The notes beneath the pieces are model-generated. The model did not search any database and was not told the origin of the DNA. It saw only the letters and a list, made by a program, of their open reading frames with translations. A stretch of DNA of 50,250 nt from Marinobacter sp. (GTDB lineage: Bacteria; Pseudomonadota; Gammaproteobacteria; Pseudomonadales; Oleiphilaceae): contig JAKDUK010000014.1 of assembly GCA_030457765.1 (NCBI GenBank), positions 1 to 50,250 on the forward strand, given 5' to 3'. The translations under genes were made by a program, and so were the position numbers. Positions 1 to 9,985 of the stretch are shown piece by piece. Numbering within the stretch: the first letter of the stretch is position 1; each line of letters starts with the position of its first letter.

Positions 1-723
1 CCGGCAATCGCCATGGCGTCGTTGCTGCTGTCGTTCATGATTATCCCGATCACCCCGGGCTGGGGCGTGGCGGATTGGAATATCGGCCTGCTGTTCTTCC
101 TCGCCATGGGTGGCATTAACGTTTATTCGGTGCTGCTGGGCGGCTGGGCCAGTGCCAACAAGTATGCGCTGATTGGTGCCATGCGCTCTTCGGCACAGAC
201 CATCTCCTATGAAGTATTTATGGGCCTGTCTCTCATGGGCGTTGTCGCCATGGCAGGCACGTTCAACCTGCGGGATATCGTGAATGCCCAACAAGGGATG
301 TGGTACATCATCCCGCAGTTCCTGGGCTTCTGTAACTTTCTGATTGCCGGGTTTGCGGTGGTTCACCGTCACCCTTTCGACCAGCCCGAGGCGGAACAGG
401 AACTGGCCGATGGCTACCACATCGAATACTCCGCCATGAAATTCGGCATGTTTTTCATCGGCGAATATGTGGGCATGCTGCTGATTTCGGCGTTGGTGGT
501 CACACTGTTCTTCGGCGGCTGGCATGGGCCACTGCTGCCGCCCATTGTCTGGTTCGTCCTCAAAACCGGCTTTTTCCTGATGCTGTTCATTCTGGTGCGG
601 GCTGCGTTACCACGGCCGCGTTACGACCGGGTGATGACGTTTGGCTGGGTGGTTTGCCTGCCGCTGACACTGATCAACCTGCTGGTGACTGGCGCAGTAA
701 TACTGCTGGCTGCGCCGGGCTGA
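1..723 (+). CDS. nuoH: NADH-quinone oxidoreductase subunit H, 3' part
   Basis: C-terminal 240 residues of the NuoH membrane subunit of respiratory complex I; the frame is open from the first base, so the N-terminus (roughly a quarter of a usual 325-residue protein) lies outside the window. NuoH joins the peripheral arm to the membrane arm and forms part of the quinone-binding chamber. The segment [20 protein letters not shown] is a conserved acidic loop of this family, and several hydrophobic helices follow up to a short C-terminal tail. nuoI follows 37 bases downstream, as in other nuo operons. Identification is firm from the loop and the neighbours. Confidence 0.96.
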   Translation, partial: PAIAMASLLLSFMIIPITPGWGVADWNIGLLFFLAMGGINVYSVLLGGWASANKYALIGAMRSSAQTISYEVFMGLSLMGVVAMAGTFNLRDIVNAQQGMWYIIPQFLGFCNFLIAGFAVVHRHPFDQPEAEQELADGYHIEYSAMKFGMFFIGEYVGMLLISALVVTLFFGGWHGPLLPPIVWFVLKTGFFLMLFILVRAALPRPRYDRVMTFGWVVCLPLTLINLLVTGAVILLAAPG

Positions 724-760
724 AAATATGCGAGCTGATCCGTAACAAGGAGCAACTGCT

Positions 761-1300
761 ATGTACAAAGGGCTATTAAAAGGTACCTGGTCGCAATTGC
801 GCACCCTGGGCATGGTGTTTATGCACGGCTTTCGCAAGCGCGAAACCCTCAATTACCCAGAAGAAGAGGTGTACTTGTCGCCACGCTACCGTGGGCGCAT
901 TGTGCTAACCCGTGATCCAGACGGCGAGGAGCGCTGTGTGGCTTGCAACCTGTGCGCCGTGGCCTGCCCAGTGGACTGTATTTCATTGCAGAAAGGCGAA
1001 CAAGAAGACGGCCGCTGGTACCCGGAATTCTTTCGCATCAATTTCTCGCGCTGCATTTTTTGCGGCATGTGTGAAGAAGCCTGCCCCACATCTGCAATCC
1101 AATTAACGCCAGATTTCGAGATGGGAGAGTACGATCGTCAGGAGCTGGTGTATGAAAAAGAAGATCTGCTGATCAGCGGCCCTGGCAAGGATCATAACTA
1201 CAACTTCTACAAAGTGGCGGGCATGGCCATCGCGGGCAAAGACAAGGGCAAAGGTGTGGCGGAAGAAGAGCCGATCAACGTTACCTCATTACTACCGTAA
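761..1300 (+). CDS. nuoI: NADH-quinone oxidoreductase subunit I (2x[4Fe-4S])
   Basis: A 179-residue peripheral-arm subunit of complex I that carries two [4Fe-4S] clusters and passes electrons toward the quinone site. Two classic ferredoxin motifs are visible: [12 protein letters not shown] near residues 52-63 and [12 protein letters not shown] near residues 91-102. The N-terminal stretch contains a short amphipathic segment that docks on NuoH in characterised enzymes. The start is preceded by AAGGAG about six bases upstream. It sits between nuoH and nuoJ in standard order. Length is normal for the family. Confidence 0.97.
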   Translation: MYKGLLKGTWSQLRTLGMVFMHGFRKRETLNYPEEEVYLSPRYRGRIVLTRDPDGEERCVACNLCAVACPVDCISLQKGEQEDGRWYPEFFRINFSRCIFCGMCEEACPTSAIQLTPDFEMGEYDRQELVYEKEDLLISGPGKDHNYNFYKVAGMAIAGKDKGKGVAEEEPINVTSLLP

Positions 1301-1361
1301 CGTGACATCGCTGGCGTTGCTTTGCCGGGAAGAAACCGCAAAGCAAGCTAAGGAGAGAAAA

Positions 1362-1883
1362 ATGGAATATGCATTTTACCTGAGCGGCCTGGTTGCAGTA
1401 TTGGCGACCCTGGGCGTGATCAGCAATACCAATCCGGTGCATGGGGTTTTGTATCTGGTGGTGTCGTTGCTCGCAGTGGCTATGGTGTTCTTTGCCTTGG
1501 GCGCATCCTTCGCTGGTGCGCTTGAAATCATCGTTTACGCCGGCGCTATCATGGTGCTGTTTGTTTTTGTGGTGATGATGCTCAACCTGGGCCAGGCAAC
1601 GGTCGCTCAGGAACGCGTCTGGCTGCAGCCACGCGCTTGGCTTGGGCCATCCTTGCTCGCGGCCACCCTGCTGCTGACGTTGATCGACATGCTGTGGCGT
1701 GGCGATGCCGGCATGTTGCTGCAGGGCGATGTGGTAAGCGCCAAGCAAGTCGGCACGATTCTGTTTGGCCCCTGGGTGCTGGTAGTAGAGCTGAGCGCTT
1801 TGCTGCTACTGGCGGCGCTGGTGACGGCTTCCCATGTAGGGCGCCTGAATAAATCAGGGGCGGATTCGGGGGCAGCGCCATGA
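1362..1883 (+). CDS. nuoJ: NADH-quinone oxidoreductase subunit J
   Basis: A 173-residue membrane subunit of complex I. I chose the ATG at 1362 because AGGAGA lies at 1351-1356; the frame is open further upstream to 1254, but that would overlap nuoI and add a hydrophilic extension. Five hydrophobic helices can be read. The third, residues about 50-75 with the run [19 protein letters not shown], matches the conserved helix of NuoJ/ND6 that contains a pi-bulge in known structures. The stop overlaps the nuoK start as ATGA (1880-1883), indicating translational coupling. Confidence 0.95.
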   Translation: MEYAFYLSGLVAVLATLGVISNTNPVHGVLYLVVSLLAVAMVFFALGASFAGALEIIVYAGAIMVLFVFVVMMLNLGQATVAQERVWLQPRAWLGPSLLAATLLLTLIDMLWRGDAGMLLQGDVVSAKQVGTILFGPWVLVVELSALLLLAALVTASHVGRLNKSGADSGAAP

Positions 1884-2188
1884 ACGGTATCCCCATGGAG
1901 CATGGCCTGGTGCTGGCGGCCGTTCTGTTCGCGTTGGGATTAGCGGGGCTGATGTTCCGGCGCAATATGATCTTCATACTGATGAGCCTTGAAATCATGC
2001 TGAATGCAGCCGGACTGGCCTTTATTGTTGCAGGTTCAGGCTGGCAGCAGCCAGAAGGCCAGGTGATGTTTTTGTTGGTGATCACCCTGGCGGCGGCCGA
2101 GGCCAGCGTTGGTTTAGCGCTGCTGATTCAGCTACACCGGCGCTTTAAATCTTTGGATATTGATGCCGTCAGCAGGATGCGTGGATGA
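1880..2188 (+). CDS. nuoK: NADH-quinone oxidoreductase subunit K
   Basis: A 102-residue, three-helix membrane subunit (ND4L family) of complex I involved in proton translocation. Conserved glutamates sit in helix 2 ([15 protein letters not shown], near residue 36) and helix 3 ([15 protein letters not shown], near residue 72), which are the family's key membrane carboxylates. Its start overlaps nuoJ and its stop overlaps the nuoL start, each by four bases (ATGA), so nuoJ, nuoK and nuoL are likely translationally coupled. Length is typical. Confidence 0.96.
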   Translation: MNGIPMEHGLVLAAVLFALGLAGLMFRRNMIFILMSLEIMLNAAGLAFIVAGSGWQQPEGQVMFLLVITLAAAEASVGLALLIQLHRRFKSLDIDAVSRMRG

Positions 2189-4080
2189 TGGATATGATGA
2201 CATTACTGCCCTCAACAACGCTGCTGCCACTGACATTCATACTACCGCTGGCGGGAACGCTGATCCTTGCCTTCTCTGGCGGCAGGTTTGGCTATCGTGC
2301 CAGTGCTTTCATCGGTGTTGGCAGCGTGGGCCTGGCGGCGCTGGTGACAGCGTTGTTAACGCTGGGTTTTGTCAACGGCACTGTTAACGCTGGCCAGCCG
2401 CAAAACGTGACTCTGTGGACGTGGGTTTCCGTTGGAGAGTTTCAGCCAACCATTGGGTTAGCGCTGGACGGGCTCTCTGTGACCATGCTCGGCATTATCA
2501 CCGGCATAGGTTTTCTCATTCACCTGTTTGCCGCCTGGTACATGCGCGGCGATGACGGCGTCACACGTTTTTTCACCTACATGAATCTGTTCGTGTTCAG
2601 CATGATACTGCTGGTGCTGGGTGACAACCTGCTGCTGTTATTTCTGGGCTGGGAAGGGGTAGGCATGTGTAGCTACCTGCTGATCGGCTACTACTATCAG
2701 AACAACGCCAACGGCTGGGCAGGGTTCAAGGCTTTCATCATTACTCGCATCGGCGACGTGTTCCTGGCCATCGGCATGTTTTTGTTGTTCGCTAAGCTCG
2801 GCACTTTAAACATTGCCGAGATCCTGTCTGTGGCGCCGCAGATGTGGCAGGCCGGAGACCCAACGGTGGAACTGGTGGCTCTGTTACTGCTAGGCGGAGC
2901 CATGGGTAAGTCTGCGCAACTGCCGTTGCACACCTGGCTTGCAGACGCCATGGCCGGCCCCACGCCTGTGTCGGCCTTGATTCACGCGGCGACCATGGTC
3001 ACTGCCGGGGTGTATTTAATCGCGCGCATGCACGGGGTGTTTGAGCTGGCACCGACGGCGCTCTACCTGACCGGGCTGGTTGGTGCCCTGACGCTACTCA
3101 TGGCCGGCTTCGCGGCCCTGGCACAAACCGACATCAAGCGCGTGCTGGCCTATTCCACTATGAGCCAAATCGGCTATATGTTTCTGGCACTGGGAGTGGG
3201 TGCGTTCGACGCGGCGGTCTTCCACTTGATGGTTCATGCGTTTTTCAAAGCGTTGCTGTTCCTCTCGGCGGGGGCAGTTATCATCAGCTGTCATCACGAA
3301 CAGGATATGAGCCGCTTGGGTGGCTTATGGCGCAGACTGCCTCTGGCCTACATGGGCTTTATTGTTGGCGGTGCCGCTCTGGTGGCCTTGCCGTTAGTTA
3401 CTTCAGGCTTCTACAGCAAGGATGACATTCTCTGGCAGGCCTTGGCGGCGGATCAACAAGGGCTGTTGGTGGCGGGTTTGATTGGCGCGTTGCTGACTTC
3501 TCTGTACACCCTGCGCCTGATTATTGGCATCTTCCACGGTGAGATGAAGAGTGACGGCGCCCGTGACGCCGAGGCAGGGCGAGGTTTTGCCCATGGCTTG
3601 CCCTTGGTGGTGCTGGCCGTGCTTTCGACGTTTCTGGGCGCCTGGATTACCCCGCCGCTGAGCGGAGTATTACCGGTTAGCCCTGGTGTGGGTGTGGAAG
3701 CAGGGCATACTGCGCTTGAGCTGATTGCGTCGGCCACGGCGCTGATTGGCCTTGGCTTGGGCGCCTGGTTGTTTATCTTCAGGCGCGACTGGCTTGCACG
3801 CATCTCTCAACAAGGGGTTGGTGCTGGGTTGTGGGCCTGGTGGAATCTTGCATGGGGCTTCGACATTGTTTTCGACTGGCTGCTGGTTCGGCCCTATCGC
3901 GGCCTGGTACGAGTTATGCGGGGCGACCTGTTTGATGCCTTCTTCCGCTTGATTGCACAGATAATGCGTGCCCTGCATTTTGGACTCTCTCGAACCCAAA
4001 CCGGCAAACTGCGTGGCTATGCCGCCACCATGGTGGTCGGGGCTACGTTGATTCTACTCAGCCTGGCGCTGACGCTCTAA
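2185..4080 (+). CDS. nuoL: NADH-quinone oxidoreductase subunit L
   Basis: A 631-residue antiporter-like subunit at the distal end of the complex I membrane arm. The core proton_antipo_M-type domain is seen at about residues 130-420, with the hallmark [19 protein letters not shown] near residue 155 (glutamate of the proton channel), [20 protein letters not shown] near residue 245, and [12 protein letters not shown]. The hydrophobic C-terminal region fits the lateral helix and final membrane anchor. The gene begins with ATGATG overlapping the nuoK stop. nuoM follows after 20 bases with a strong AGGAGG. Confidence 0.97.
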   Translation: MMDMMTLLPSTTLLPLTFILPLAGTLILAFSGGRFGYRASAFIGVGSVGLAALVTALLTLGFVNGTVNAGQPQNVTLWTWVSVGEFQPTIGLALDGLSVTMLGIITGIGFLIHLFAAWYMRGDDGVTRFFTYMNLFVFSMILLVLGDNLLLLFLGWEGVGMCSYLLIGYYYQNNANGWAGFKAFIITRIGDVFLAIGMFLLFAKLGTLNIAEILSVAPQMWQAGDPTVELVALLLLGGAMGKSAQLPLHTWLADAMAGPTPVSALIHAATMVTAGVYLIARMHGVFELAPTALYLTGLVGALTLLMAGFAALAQTDIKRVLAYSTMSQIGYMFLALGVGAFDAAVFHLMVHAFFKALLFLSAGAVIISCHHEQDMSRLGGLWRRLPLAYMGFIVGGAALVALPLVTSGFYSKDDILWQALAADQQGLLVAGLIGALLTSLYTLRLIIGIFHGEMKSDGARDAEAGRGFAHGLPLVVLAVLSTFLGAWITPPLSGVLPVSPGVGVEAGHTALELIASATALIGLGLGAWLFIFRRDWLARISQQGVGAGLWAWWNLAWGFDIVFDWLLVRPYRGLVRVMRGDLFDAFFRLIAQIMRALHFGLSRTQTGKLRGYAATMVVGATLILLSLALTL

Positions 4081-4100
4081 CCATAGGAGGCATACCGATT

Positions 4101-5627
4101 ATGATACTGGTGTGGTTAATCGTGATTCCTCTCGTCGGGGGGCTTTTATGCTGGCAGATAGAGCGGCTTGGCGGCAAAGCAACGCGCTGGGTTGCGCTAA
4201 TCACCATGCTGGCCGAGCTATTGATCTCGCTGGGGCTGTGGACGCAACTCGATTTCCATTTGCCGGCCTTGGACGGCACACAAACCCAGTGGGCACTGGA
4301 ATACCAAGTGGCCTGGATCGAGCGCTTCGGCATCAGCTTTCACCTGGCTATGGATGGCTTATCGTTGGTGCTGATCGCGTTGACCAGTTTTCTCGGCGTG
4401 CTGGCGGTCTTGTGCTCGTGGAACGAAATCGTGCACCGGATTGGTTTCTTTCACCTCAACCTGCTGTGGATTCTCACCGGGGTTATTGGCGTATTTCTGG
4501 CCATCGATCTGTTCCTGTTCTTTTTCTTTTGGGAGCTGATGCTGGTGCCTATGTACTTCCTGATTGCGCTGTGGGGCCATAGCGATTCAAAGGGCCAGAC
4601 ACGCATCGGCGCAGCCACCAAATTCTTTATTTACACTCAGGCCAGCGGGCTGCTGATGCTGGTTTCCATCCTTGGGTTGGTGTTCGCCCACCACGCCAGT
4701 ACCGGTGAGTATTCTTTCAGCTATCAGGTGCTTCTGGACACAACTCTGTCGCCCACACTTTCCAGTTGGTTGATGCTGGGCTTCTTTATCGCCTTCGCGG
4801 TCAAACTCCCTGTAGTGCCGCTGCACGGCTGGCTACCAGATGCCCACGCTCAGGCACCAACAGCCGGCAGTGTAGACCTGGCGGGGATACTTCTTAAAAC
4901 CGCGGCCTACGGCATGATGCGTTTCGCCTTGCCGCTGTTTCCCGAGGCCTCCCAAACGTTCGCACCCATCGCCATGGGGCTTGGGCTTTTAGGTATTTAT
5001 TATGGCGCGGTTCTCGCCTGCGGACAGCAGAACGTGAAACGCTTCATTGCTTATACCAGTATTGCGCACATGGGCTTTGTATTGATCGGCATTTATTCCG
5101 GCTCTGAACTGGCGTTACAAGGTGTGGTGATACTGATGCTGGCCCACGCTTTTTCCGCCGCCGGGTTGTTTATCCTCAGCGGCCAGTTGTACGAACGCCT
5201 GGGTACGCGTGAGTTGGGCAAAATGGGCGGATTGTGGGGGCGTTTGGGTAGTTTACCGGGGTTTTGGCTGTTTTTTATCGCTGCCTCGTTAGGCATACCC
5301 GTCACCGCCAATTTCGTGGGTGAGTTTATGGTGCTGTTCGGCACCTTTACCACCGCGCCCTGGGTGGTGGTGATCGCCAGCTTTGGCCTGGTGCTAGCGG
5401 CGGTCTATTCGCTGATCCTTATGCAGCGTGTGCACTACGGCCCGCCACGGGGAAAAACAGCCTTAAGAGGGCTGGATGCCCGCGAGTTTGCCATGATGCT
5501 GAGCATTGTCGCTTTGCTACTGTGGCTGGGTGTTTATCCACAGCCACTGATTGATACCACCGAATCTTCGATGAGCGAAGTGCAGCGCTTGTTTGCGCCT
5601 TCGGACACGATGCAGGAGGCTGACTGA
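4101..5627 (+). CDS. nuoM: NADH-quinone oxidoreductase subunit M
   Basis: A 508-residue antiporter-like subunit of complex I (ND4 family). Visible landmarks are the FFFFWELMLVPMYFLIALWG segment with its conserved glutamate near residue 145, KLPVVPLHGWLPDAHAQAPT near residue 235, and KRFIAYTSIAHMGFVLIGIY near residue 315. It has a strong ribosome site AGGAGG at 4085-4090. The stop TGA shares its last base with the nuoN start (5627). Length and order are normal for a nuoA-N operon. Confidence 0.97.
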   Translation: MILVWLIVIPLVGGLLCWQIERLGGKATRWVALITMLAELLISLGLWTQLDFHLPALDGTQTQWALEYQVAWIERFGISFHLAMDGLSLVLIALTSFLGVLAVLCSWNEIVHRIGFFHLNLLWILTGVIGVFLAIDLFLFFFFWELMLVPMYFLIALWGHSDSKGQTRIGAATKFFIYTQASGLLMLVSILGLVFAHHASTGEYSFSYQVLLDTTLSPTLSSWLMLGFFIAFAVKLPVVPLHGWLPDAHAQAPTAGSVDLAGILLKTAAYGMMRFALPLFPEASQTFAPIAMGLGLLGIYYGAVLACGQQNVKRFIAYTSIAHMGFVLIGIYSGSELALQGVVILMLAHAFSAAGLFILSGQLYERLGTRELGKMGGLWGRLGSLPGFWLFFIAASLGIPVTANFVGEFMVLFGTFTTAPWVVVIASFGLVLAAVYSLILMQRVHYGPPRGKTALRGLDAREFAMMLSIVALLLWLGVYPQPLIDTTESSMSEVQRLFAPSDTMQEAD

Positions 5628-7054
5628 TGCCCTTTGCCGAGATGATCGCTTATTTGCCATTAATTCTTGTGGCTGCAACGGCCATCGCGGTGATGCTTGG
5701 CATTGCCTGGCGCCGAGAACACGCGGTGACCGTTGCCGCCACTGTTTTGGGGCTGGTGCTGGCTTTGATTGCCCAGGCATTTGCCTGGCGGGTCATTCCG
5801 GTGCACACGGTGTTACTCAATTTTGATGGCCTCGCGTTACTGGCCGGGCTGTTGATTCTGGGCTCAACACTGGCCTGTGCGATTCTGTCCCATGCTTACC
5901 TTGAGTCGTTTCACGGCGCCCGCGAAGAATTCTATGTGCTGTTGTTGTGCGCTGCAGCTGGTGGCCTGGTGCTGGCAGCCAGTCAACACCTGGCCAGCCT
6001 GTTTATCGGCTTGGAGTTATTATCCATGCCACTGTATGGCATGCTTGCCTACGCTTTCCATGAGCGGCGCTCCCTGGAGGCAGGCATCAAGTATCTGATT
6101 CTGTCTGCCGCCGCCAGCGCTTTTTTACTGTTTGGCATGGCGTTACTCTATGCTCAAACCGGTGAGTTGCGGATCGATGTGTTAATGGCCAACCTGGATC
6201 AAAACGTGGGTATCTGGGGTCTGGCGGGCGTTGGCATGATGCTGGTAGGCTTGGCGTTTAAACTGTCGGTGGTGCCGTTTCACCTATGGACACCGGACGT
6301 TTACGAGGGCGGCCCAGGGCCGGCAACGACCTTTCTCGCCACGGCTAGTAAGGTGGCAGTATTTGCGCTGTTAATACGGCTGATGCTGTCGGTGCCAGCC
6401 CTACAAGGCGACTGGCTGCGCGCGGTATTCACTTGGCTGGCGTTGGCCAGCATGTTGGTGGGCAATCTGCTGGCGCTGACTCAATCCAACCTCAAGCGTA
6501 TCCTCGGCTATTCATCGATTGCTCACTTCGGCTACTTACTGATTGTACTGGTGGTCGCCGATGGCCTGGCAGCAGAAGCAGGCGGGGTTTATTTGATTAC
6601 CTACGTGCTCGCAACCCTGGCGGCGTTTGGCGTGGTTATTCTGGTGTCGAGCACGGCCGGCGGTGACGACGCAGCGGCGCTGCACCACTACCGAGGCCTG
6701 TTCTGGCGGCGCCCCTACCTGACCGCCGTACTTACTGTGGCTATGCTGTCGCTGGCGGGCATTCCTGCAACCGTCGGCTTTATTGGTAAGTTTTATCTCA
6801 TTGCCTTGGGTGTTGAAGCCGAGCGTTGGTGGCTGGTAGGCGGCATATTATTGGGCAGCGCCATCGGGCTTTACTACTATTTGCGGGTTATGGTTACACT
6901 GTTTCTGGCTCAACCTGGCATGCGCCGCCGCGATGCATCTAATGACTGGGGCATGCGCGCCGGTGGCCTGGTGGTGCTGGGTATATCAGGGTTGGTAATT
7001 CTGCTGGGGCTTTATCCGGCGCCGATGATCGAGCTAGCGCGCATTCTGCCATAA
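5627..7054 (+). CDS. nuoN: NADH-quinone oxidoreductase subunit N
   Basis: A 475-residue antiporter-like subunit (ND2 family) and last gene of the complex I operon. It shows the expected SLFIGLELLSMPLYGMLAY segment near residue 125, KLSVVPFHLWTPDVYEGGPG near residue 210, and NLKRILGYSSIAHFGYLL near residue 290. It ends only two bases from the stop of the convergent slmA gene, and I see no terminator hairpin at that junction, so the transcript probably reads into the 3' end of slmA. Confidence 0.97.
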   Translation: MPFAEMIAYLPLILVAATAIAVMLGIAWRREHAVTVAATVLGLVLALIAQAFAWRVIPVHTVLLNFDGLALLAGLLILGSTLACAILSHAYLESFHGAREEFYVLLLCAAAGGLVLAASQHLASLFIGLELLSMPLYGMLAYAFHERRSLEAGIKYLILSAAASAFLLFGMALLYAQTGELRIDVLMANLDQNVGIWGLAGVGMMLVGLAFKLSVVPFHLWTPDVYEGGPGPATTFLATASKVAVFALLIRLMLSVPALQGDWLRAVFTWLALASMLVGNLLALTQSNLKRILGYSSIAHFGYLLIVLVVADGLAAEAGGVYLITYVLATLAAFGVVILVSSTAGGDDAAALHHYRGLFWRRPYLTAVLTVAMLSLAGIPATVGFIGKFYLIALGVEAERWWLVGGILLGSAIGLYYYLRVMVTLFLAQPGMRRRDASNDWGMRAGGLVVLGISGLVILLGLYPAPMIELARILP

Positions 7055-7056
7055 AA

Positions 7057-7644
7057 CTACGACCAAACAGCCTCGGTAACCAACGCCCAGCTTTCGTCAA
7101 AGTCTGCACAGGGCAGCCGTGAAAACGATGAGCGAACAAACCGTTGAATCCGGCCCTCCATGTACACCAGAACAAAATCGGCACCCCGGGGTGCACTGGT
7201 ACGGGGCCGCAAGCCCTGGCGAATCTCACCTTCTTTCAGGATTTGTCGCACCTGGGTTTCCAGGCGTTCGAAGAACTGAGAAGCGCGTTTGCGTAACCCT
7301 TCATTCTCACCCATTAAGGCGTCGCCGGTAAGCACACAGCACAAGCCGGGGTTGCGCTCGGCGAACACCAGAACCAAGTGCGTTAACTGTTGCAAGCGAA
7401 CGCGCGGGTCTTCTTGTTCTTGCAAGATAACCTGGCAGCGAGAAAAAACAGCCTCTTCTGCAAACTCAAGAAGCGCCTCAAACATCTTCCGCTTGCTGGG
7501 AAAATGGCGGTAGAGCGCCGCCTCCGTCACACCCACAGACCTGGCTAAAACGGAGGTGGTGATACGGGCTCCCGGATCGGTTTCCAGGAGCTGCACAAGA
7601 GCGTGGAGAATGGCCTCTCTACGGCTGGGTTTCGGGTCGGTCAT
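7057..7644 (-). CDS. slmA: Nucleoid occlusion factor SlmA (TetR family)
   Basis: A 195-residue TetR-type DNA-binding protein. In characterised relatives SlmA binds chromosomal sites and antagonises FtsZ polymerisation over the nucleoid. The N-terminal helix-turn-helix is clear (residues about 20-50, ITTSVLARSVGVTEAALYRH), followed by FPSKRKMFEALLEFAEE and the family-typical FAERNPGLCCVLTGDALM and RIQRFVRSSFSRLP. I chose the ATG at 7644 because MTDPKPSRREAIL aligns with the E. coli N-terminus; an ATG at 7683 is possible but overlaps thiG. It lies 22 bases downstream of thiG, an unusual partner, since elsewhere slmA is often near dut/coaBC. Confidence 0.85.
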   Translation of the reverse strand: MTDPKPSRREAILHALVQLLETDPGARITTSVLARSVGVTEAALYRHFPSKRKMFEALLEFAEEAVFSRCQVILQEQEDPRVRLQQLTHLVLVFAERNPGLCCVLTGDALMGENEGLRKRASQFFERLETQVRQILKEGEIRQGLRPRTSAPRGADFVLVYMEGRIQRFVRSSFSRLPCADFDESWALVTEAVWS

Positions 7645-7666
7645 AACAATACTACAACGCTCTTTA

Positions 7667-8476
7667 TCAGAAGAAGGTGCCATCAAGGGGCGACGATGCA
7701 CTTCCGTAAAGCTTCTTGGGCATCCGACCTGCAAGATACGATTCACGACCGGCTTCAATGGCCAGGCGCATGGCGTTGGCCATCCTGATCGGGTCTTTCG
7801 CGTGGGCAATAGCGCTGTTCATCAACACGCCATCACACCCCATTTCCATAGCGATAGTGGCATCGGATGCCGTGCCGACACCCGCATCTACCAGCACCGG
7901 CACGTTGGCATTTTCGATGATCTGCCGAATGTTGTAGCGGTTCTGAATGCCCAGGCCGGAGCCAATTGGCGCGCCCAGCGGCATGATGGCAATACAGCCC
8001 ATTTCCTCAAGGCGCATGGCCAGCAAAGGATCATCAGAGCAGTACACCATTACCTTGAAGCCGTCTTTGATCAGTTCCTCGGCGGCGGCCAAGGTCTCCA
8101 GCATGTTTGGGTAAAGGGTTCTGTCTTCGCCCAGCACTTCCAGCTTGACCAGATCACGGCCGTCGAGCAACTCTCTTGCAAGCTTGCAGGTGCGCACGGC
8201 GTCTTTGGCGGTAAAACAGCCGGCCGTGTTTGGCAGTATGGTGTAGCTATCCGGGGACACCACGTCCAACAGGTTGGGCTCGTCGGGGTTTTGCCCGAGA
8301 TTGGTACGGCGAACGGCTACCGTCACAATTTCGGCGCCGCTCATTTCAACCGCATGGCCGGTTTCCATCAGATCATGGTACTTGCCCGTACCCACCAGCA
8401 AACGCGACTGATAAGTGCGGCCCGCAATTTCAAGGGGTTTGTCTTCGGGTAACTGGATCTCGGGTTTCTCGGTCAT
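7667..8476 (-). CDS. thiG: Thiazole synthase ThiG
   Basis: A 269-residue TIM-barrel enzyme that builds the thiazole phosphate of thiamine from 1-deoxyxylulose 5-phosphate, dehydroglycine and ThiS-thiocarboxylate. The N-terminal [20 protein letters not shown] and the segment [18 protein letters not shown], which holds the Schiff-base lysine of the family, are visible, as are VMVYCSDDP and [13 protein letters not shown] for phosphate binding. It follows thiS by 83 bases on the same strand. I saw no thiamine pyrophosphate riboswitch upstream of either gene. Confidence 0.96.
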   Translation of the reverse strand: MTEKPEIQLPEDKPLEIAGRTYQSRLLVGTGKYHDLMETGHAVEMSGAEIVTVAVRRTNLGQNPDEPNLLDVVSPDSYTILPNTAGCFTAKDAVRTCKLARELLDGRDLVKLEVLGEDRTLYPNMLETLAAAEELIKDGFKVMVYCSDDPLLAMRLEEMGCIAIMPLGAPIGSGLGIQNRYNIRQIIENANVPVLVDAGVGTASDATIAMEMGCDGVLMNSAIAHAKDPIRMANAMRLAIEAGRESYLAGRMPKKLYGSASSPLDGTFF

Positions 8477-8559
8477 GGTGTTTCCGGTTGATAGAGCGTG
8501 ATAATGAATGTGCGCGAAATAGAGTGTTCCCGGCCAAATTTTTTCTGGCCAAACTGTTT

Positions 8560-8760
8560 TTAGCCGCCGCCGATGGCATGCACAACCTCAACCCGATCGC
8601 CATCATTCAGGGCGAACATCGGGTGCTGGCTGCGAGGCACGATGTCTTCGTTAATTTCCACCGCCAGCCGCTTGCCTGTGAGGGCCATTTTCTCCACCAG
8701 GGCAGCAACCGTGGCCCCGGCGGGAAGCTCCATGGCTTCACCATTTACCTGAACCTGCAT
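8560..8760 (-). CDS. thiS: Sulfur carrier protein ThiS
   Basis: A 66-residue ubiquitin-like sulfur carrier. Its C-terminus reads HAIGGG, giving the Gly-Gly end that is adenylated by ThiF and converted to a thiocarboxylate, the sulfur donor for ThiG. The beta-grasp pattern ([20 protein letters not shown], then [12 protein letters not shown]) is typical. The thiS-thiG pairing supports the call. The DUF423 gene ends six bases upstream, so thiS is probably transcribed with the lptD-to-apaH run. Confidence 0.94.
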   Translation of the reverse strand: MQVQVNGEAMELPAGATVAALVEKMALTGKRLAVEINEDIVPRSQHPMFALNDGDRVEVVHAIGGG

Positions 8761-8766
8761 AGCATT

Positions 8767-9195
8767 TTAACCTCTGTTTTTATGCTTTGGCCGGCGCGCG
8801 CCAGCCGTTAGCAATAATGCCCAGCCAATCATAAAGCATAGGCCACCCATGGGCGTAACCGGGCCAACCCAACGTATATCAGTCAGTACCAGTGTATACA
8901 AACTACCGCTGAACAACCCAATGCCTAACACAAATAGCCCGGCCGCAGATCCTAGCAAACACCTTGAGAGTCCAAAACCAGACAACAGGCTAATCAGCAC
9001 CAACGCAATCCCGTGATACATCTGGTAGGTAACCGCGGTTTGAAAAACCTCCAAACTATGCTCGCTCACCAGATTGCGCAGTCCGTGGGCACCAAACGCC
9101 CCTGCCATCACAGCCGTTAGGGCAAACAAAGCGCCAATAATAATGGGAAAACGCATTAGGCCAAAGGCCTGCTTGTTTTCGGGTTCAGCAGTCAC
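8767..9195 (-). CDS. DUF423 family membrane protein
   Basis: A 142-residue protein with four predicted membrane helices. It carries the family's recognisable start, ALTAVMAGAFGAHGLRN, and ends with a basic tail. DUF423 (YgdD-like) proteins are widespread inner-membrane proteins of unknown function. The start overlaps the 3' end of apaH by 11 bases, so it is likely translated from the apaH transcript. A substrate or reaction cannot be named from the sequence. Confidence 0.88.
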   Translation of the reverse strand: MTAEPENKQAFGLMRFPIIIGALFALTAVMAGAFGAHGLRNLVSEHSLEVFQTAVTYQMYHGIALVLISLLSGFGLSRCLLGSAAGLFVLGIGLFSGSLYTLVLTDIRWVGPVTPMGGLCFMIGWALLLTAGARRPKHKNRG

Positions 9196-9985
9196 AGTGG
9201 ATTTTTTCTCCGGTATCCAGATTCATCATGGTGAGCGCCCCACCCCAAACACAGCCTGTATCCAGGCCGGTAAACCGCTCAATACCAGTTTTGCCTTCAA
9301 GCGCCGCCCAGTGCCCGAAGATCACACGCAGGTTATCCGTGCGGGGAAACTCAAACCAGGGAGCGAAACCCTCGGGTGCAGTGCCAGCGGATTCTTTGGC
9401 CGTAAGCTCTAGCCTACCGTCATTGGCAATAAAGCGCATACGCGTGAAATAGTTGGTGATGATCCGCCAGCGATCCATACCGGTGAGGCCTTCACTCCAA
9501 ACTTCAGGCTTGTTGCCGTACATCAGAGAAAAATATTCCGAGGCCTGCTTGCTGCGTATGACTTCTTCCACTTCGCTGGCACAGGCCAGCGCCTGCTTAA
9601 GGCTCCAGATGTGCGGCAGCCCAGCGTGGGCCATGATCAAATTACGCTCGGGGTCGTGCACACACAGGTGTTGTTGACGCAGCCAGTTCACCAGCTTGTC
9701 ACAATCCGGGGCGTTCAATATTTCTTCGAGCGTATCCTTGCGTTTCAGCCCGTGGCCACCAAGAGCCACAGCCAAAAGGTGCAGATCGTGATTACCCAAA
9801 ACCACTACGGCAGCATCGCCCAGATTTTCAATATAACGCAGGGTTTTCAGAGATGACGGTCCCCGGTTAATTAAGTCACCGGCCACCCACAGTTTATCCC
9901 GTGAGGGGGAAAAATCTACTTTGGCCAGAACGGATTTCAAAGGATCGTAACAGCCCTGAATATCGCCTATGGCGTAATCAGTCAT
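9185..9985 (-). CDS. apaH: Symmetrical bis(5'-nucleosyl)-tetraphosphatase
   Basis: A 266-residue calcineurin-like phosphoesterase that hydrolyses Ap4A to two ADP. Metal-ligand motifs are present: YAIGDIQGCYDPL (residues 4-16), WVAGDLINRGP (residues 33-43) and VLGNHDLHLL (residues 62-71). The start overlaps rsmA by eight bases. In E. coli and Pseudomonas apaG lies between rsmA and apaH; here there is no room for it. Confidence 0.96.
   Translation of the reverse strand: MTDYAIGDIQGCYDPLKSVLAKVDFSPSRDKLWVAGDLINRGPSSLKTLRYIENLGDAAVVVLGNHDLHLLAVALGGHGLKRKDTLEEILNAPDCDKLVNWLRQQHLCVHDPERNLIMAHAGLPHIWSLKQALACASEVEEVIRSKQASEYFSLMYGNKPEVWSEGLTGMDRWRIITNYFTRMRFIANDGRLELTAKESAGTAPEGFAPWFEFPRTDNLRVIFGHWAALEGKTGIERFTGLDTGCVWGGALTMMNLDTGEKIHCDC

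Noticed and set aside
7556..8452. Long plus-strand ORF (298 codons) opposite slmA and thiG
   Set aside because: It is antisense to clear thiG and slmA proteins and its translation has no family resemblance.
8477..8559. Possible thiamine riboswitch or terminator between thiS and thiG
   Set aside because: The only structure is a short GGCCA/TGGCC stem; no thiamine pyrophosphate riboswitch core could be found here or before thiS.
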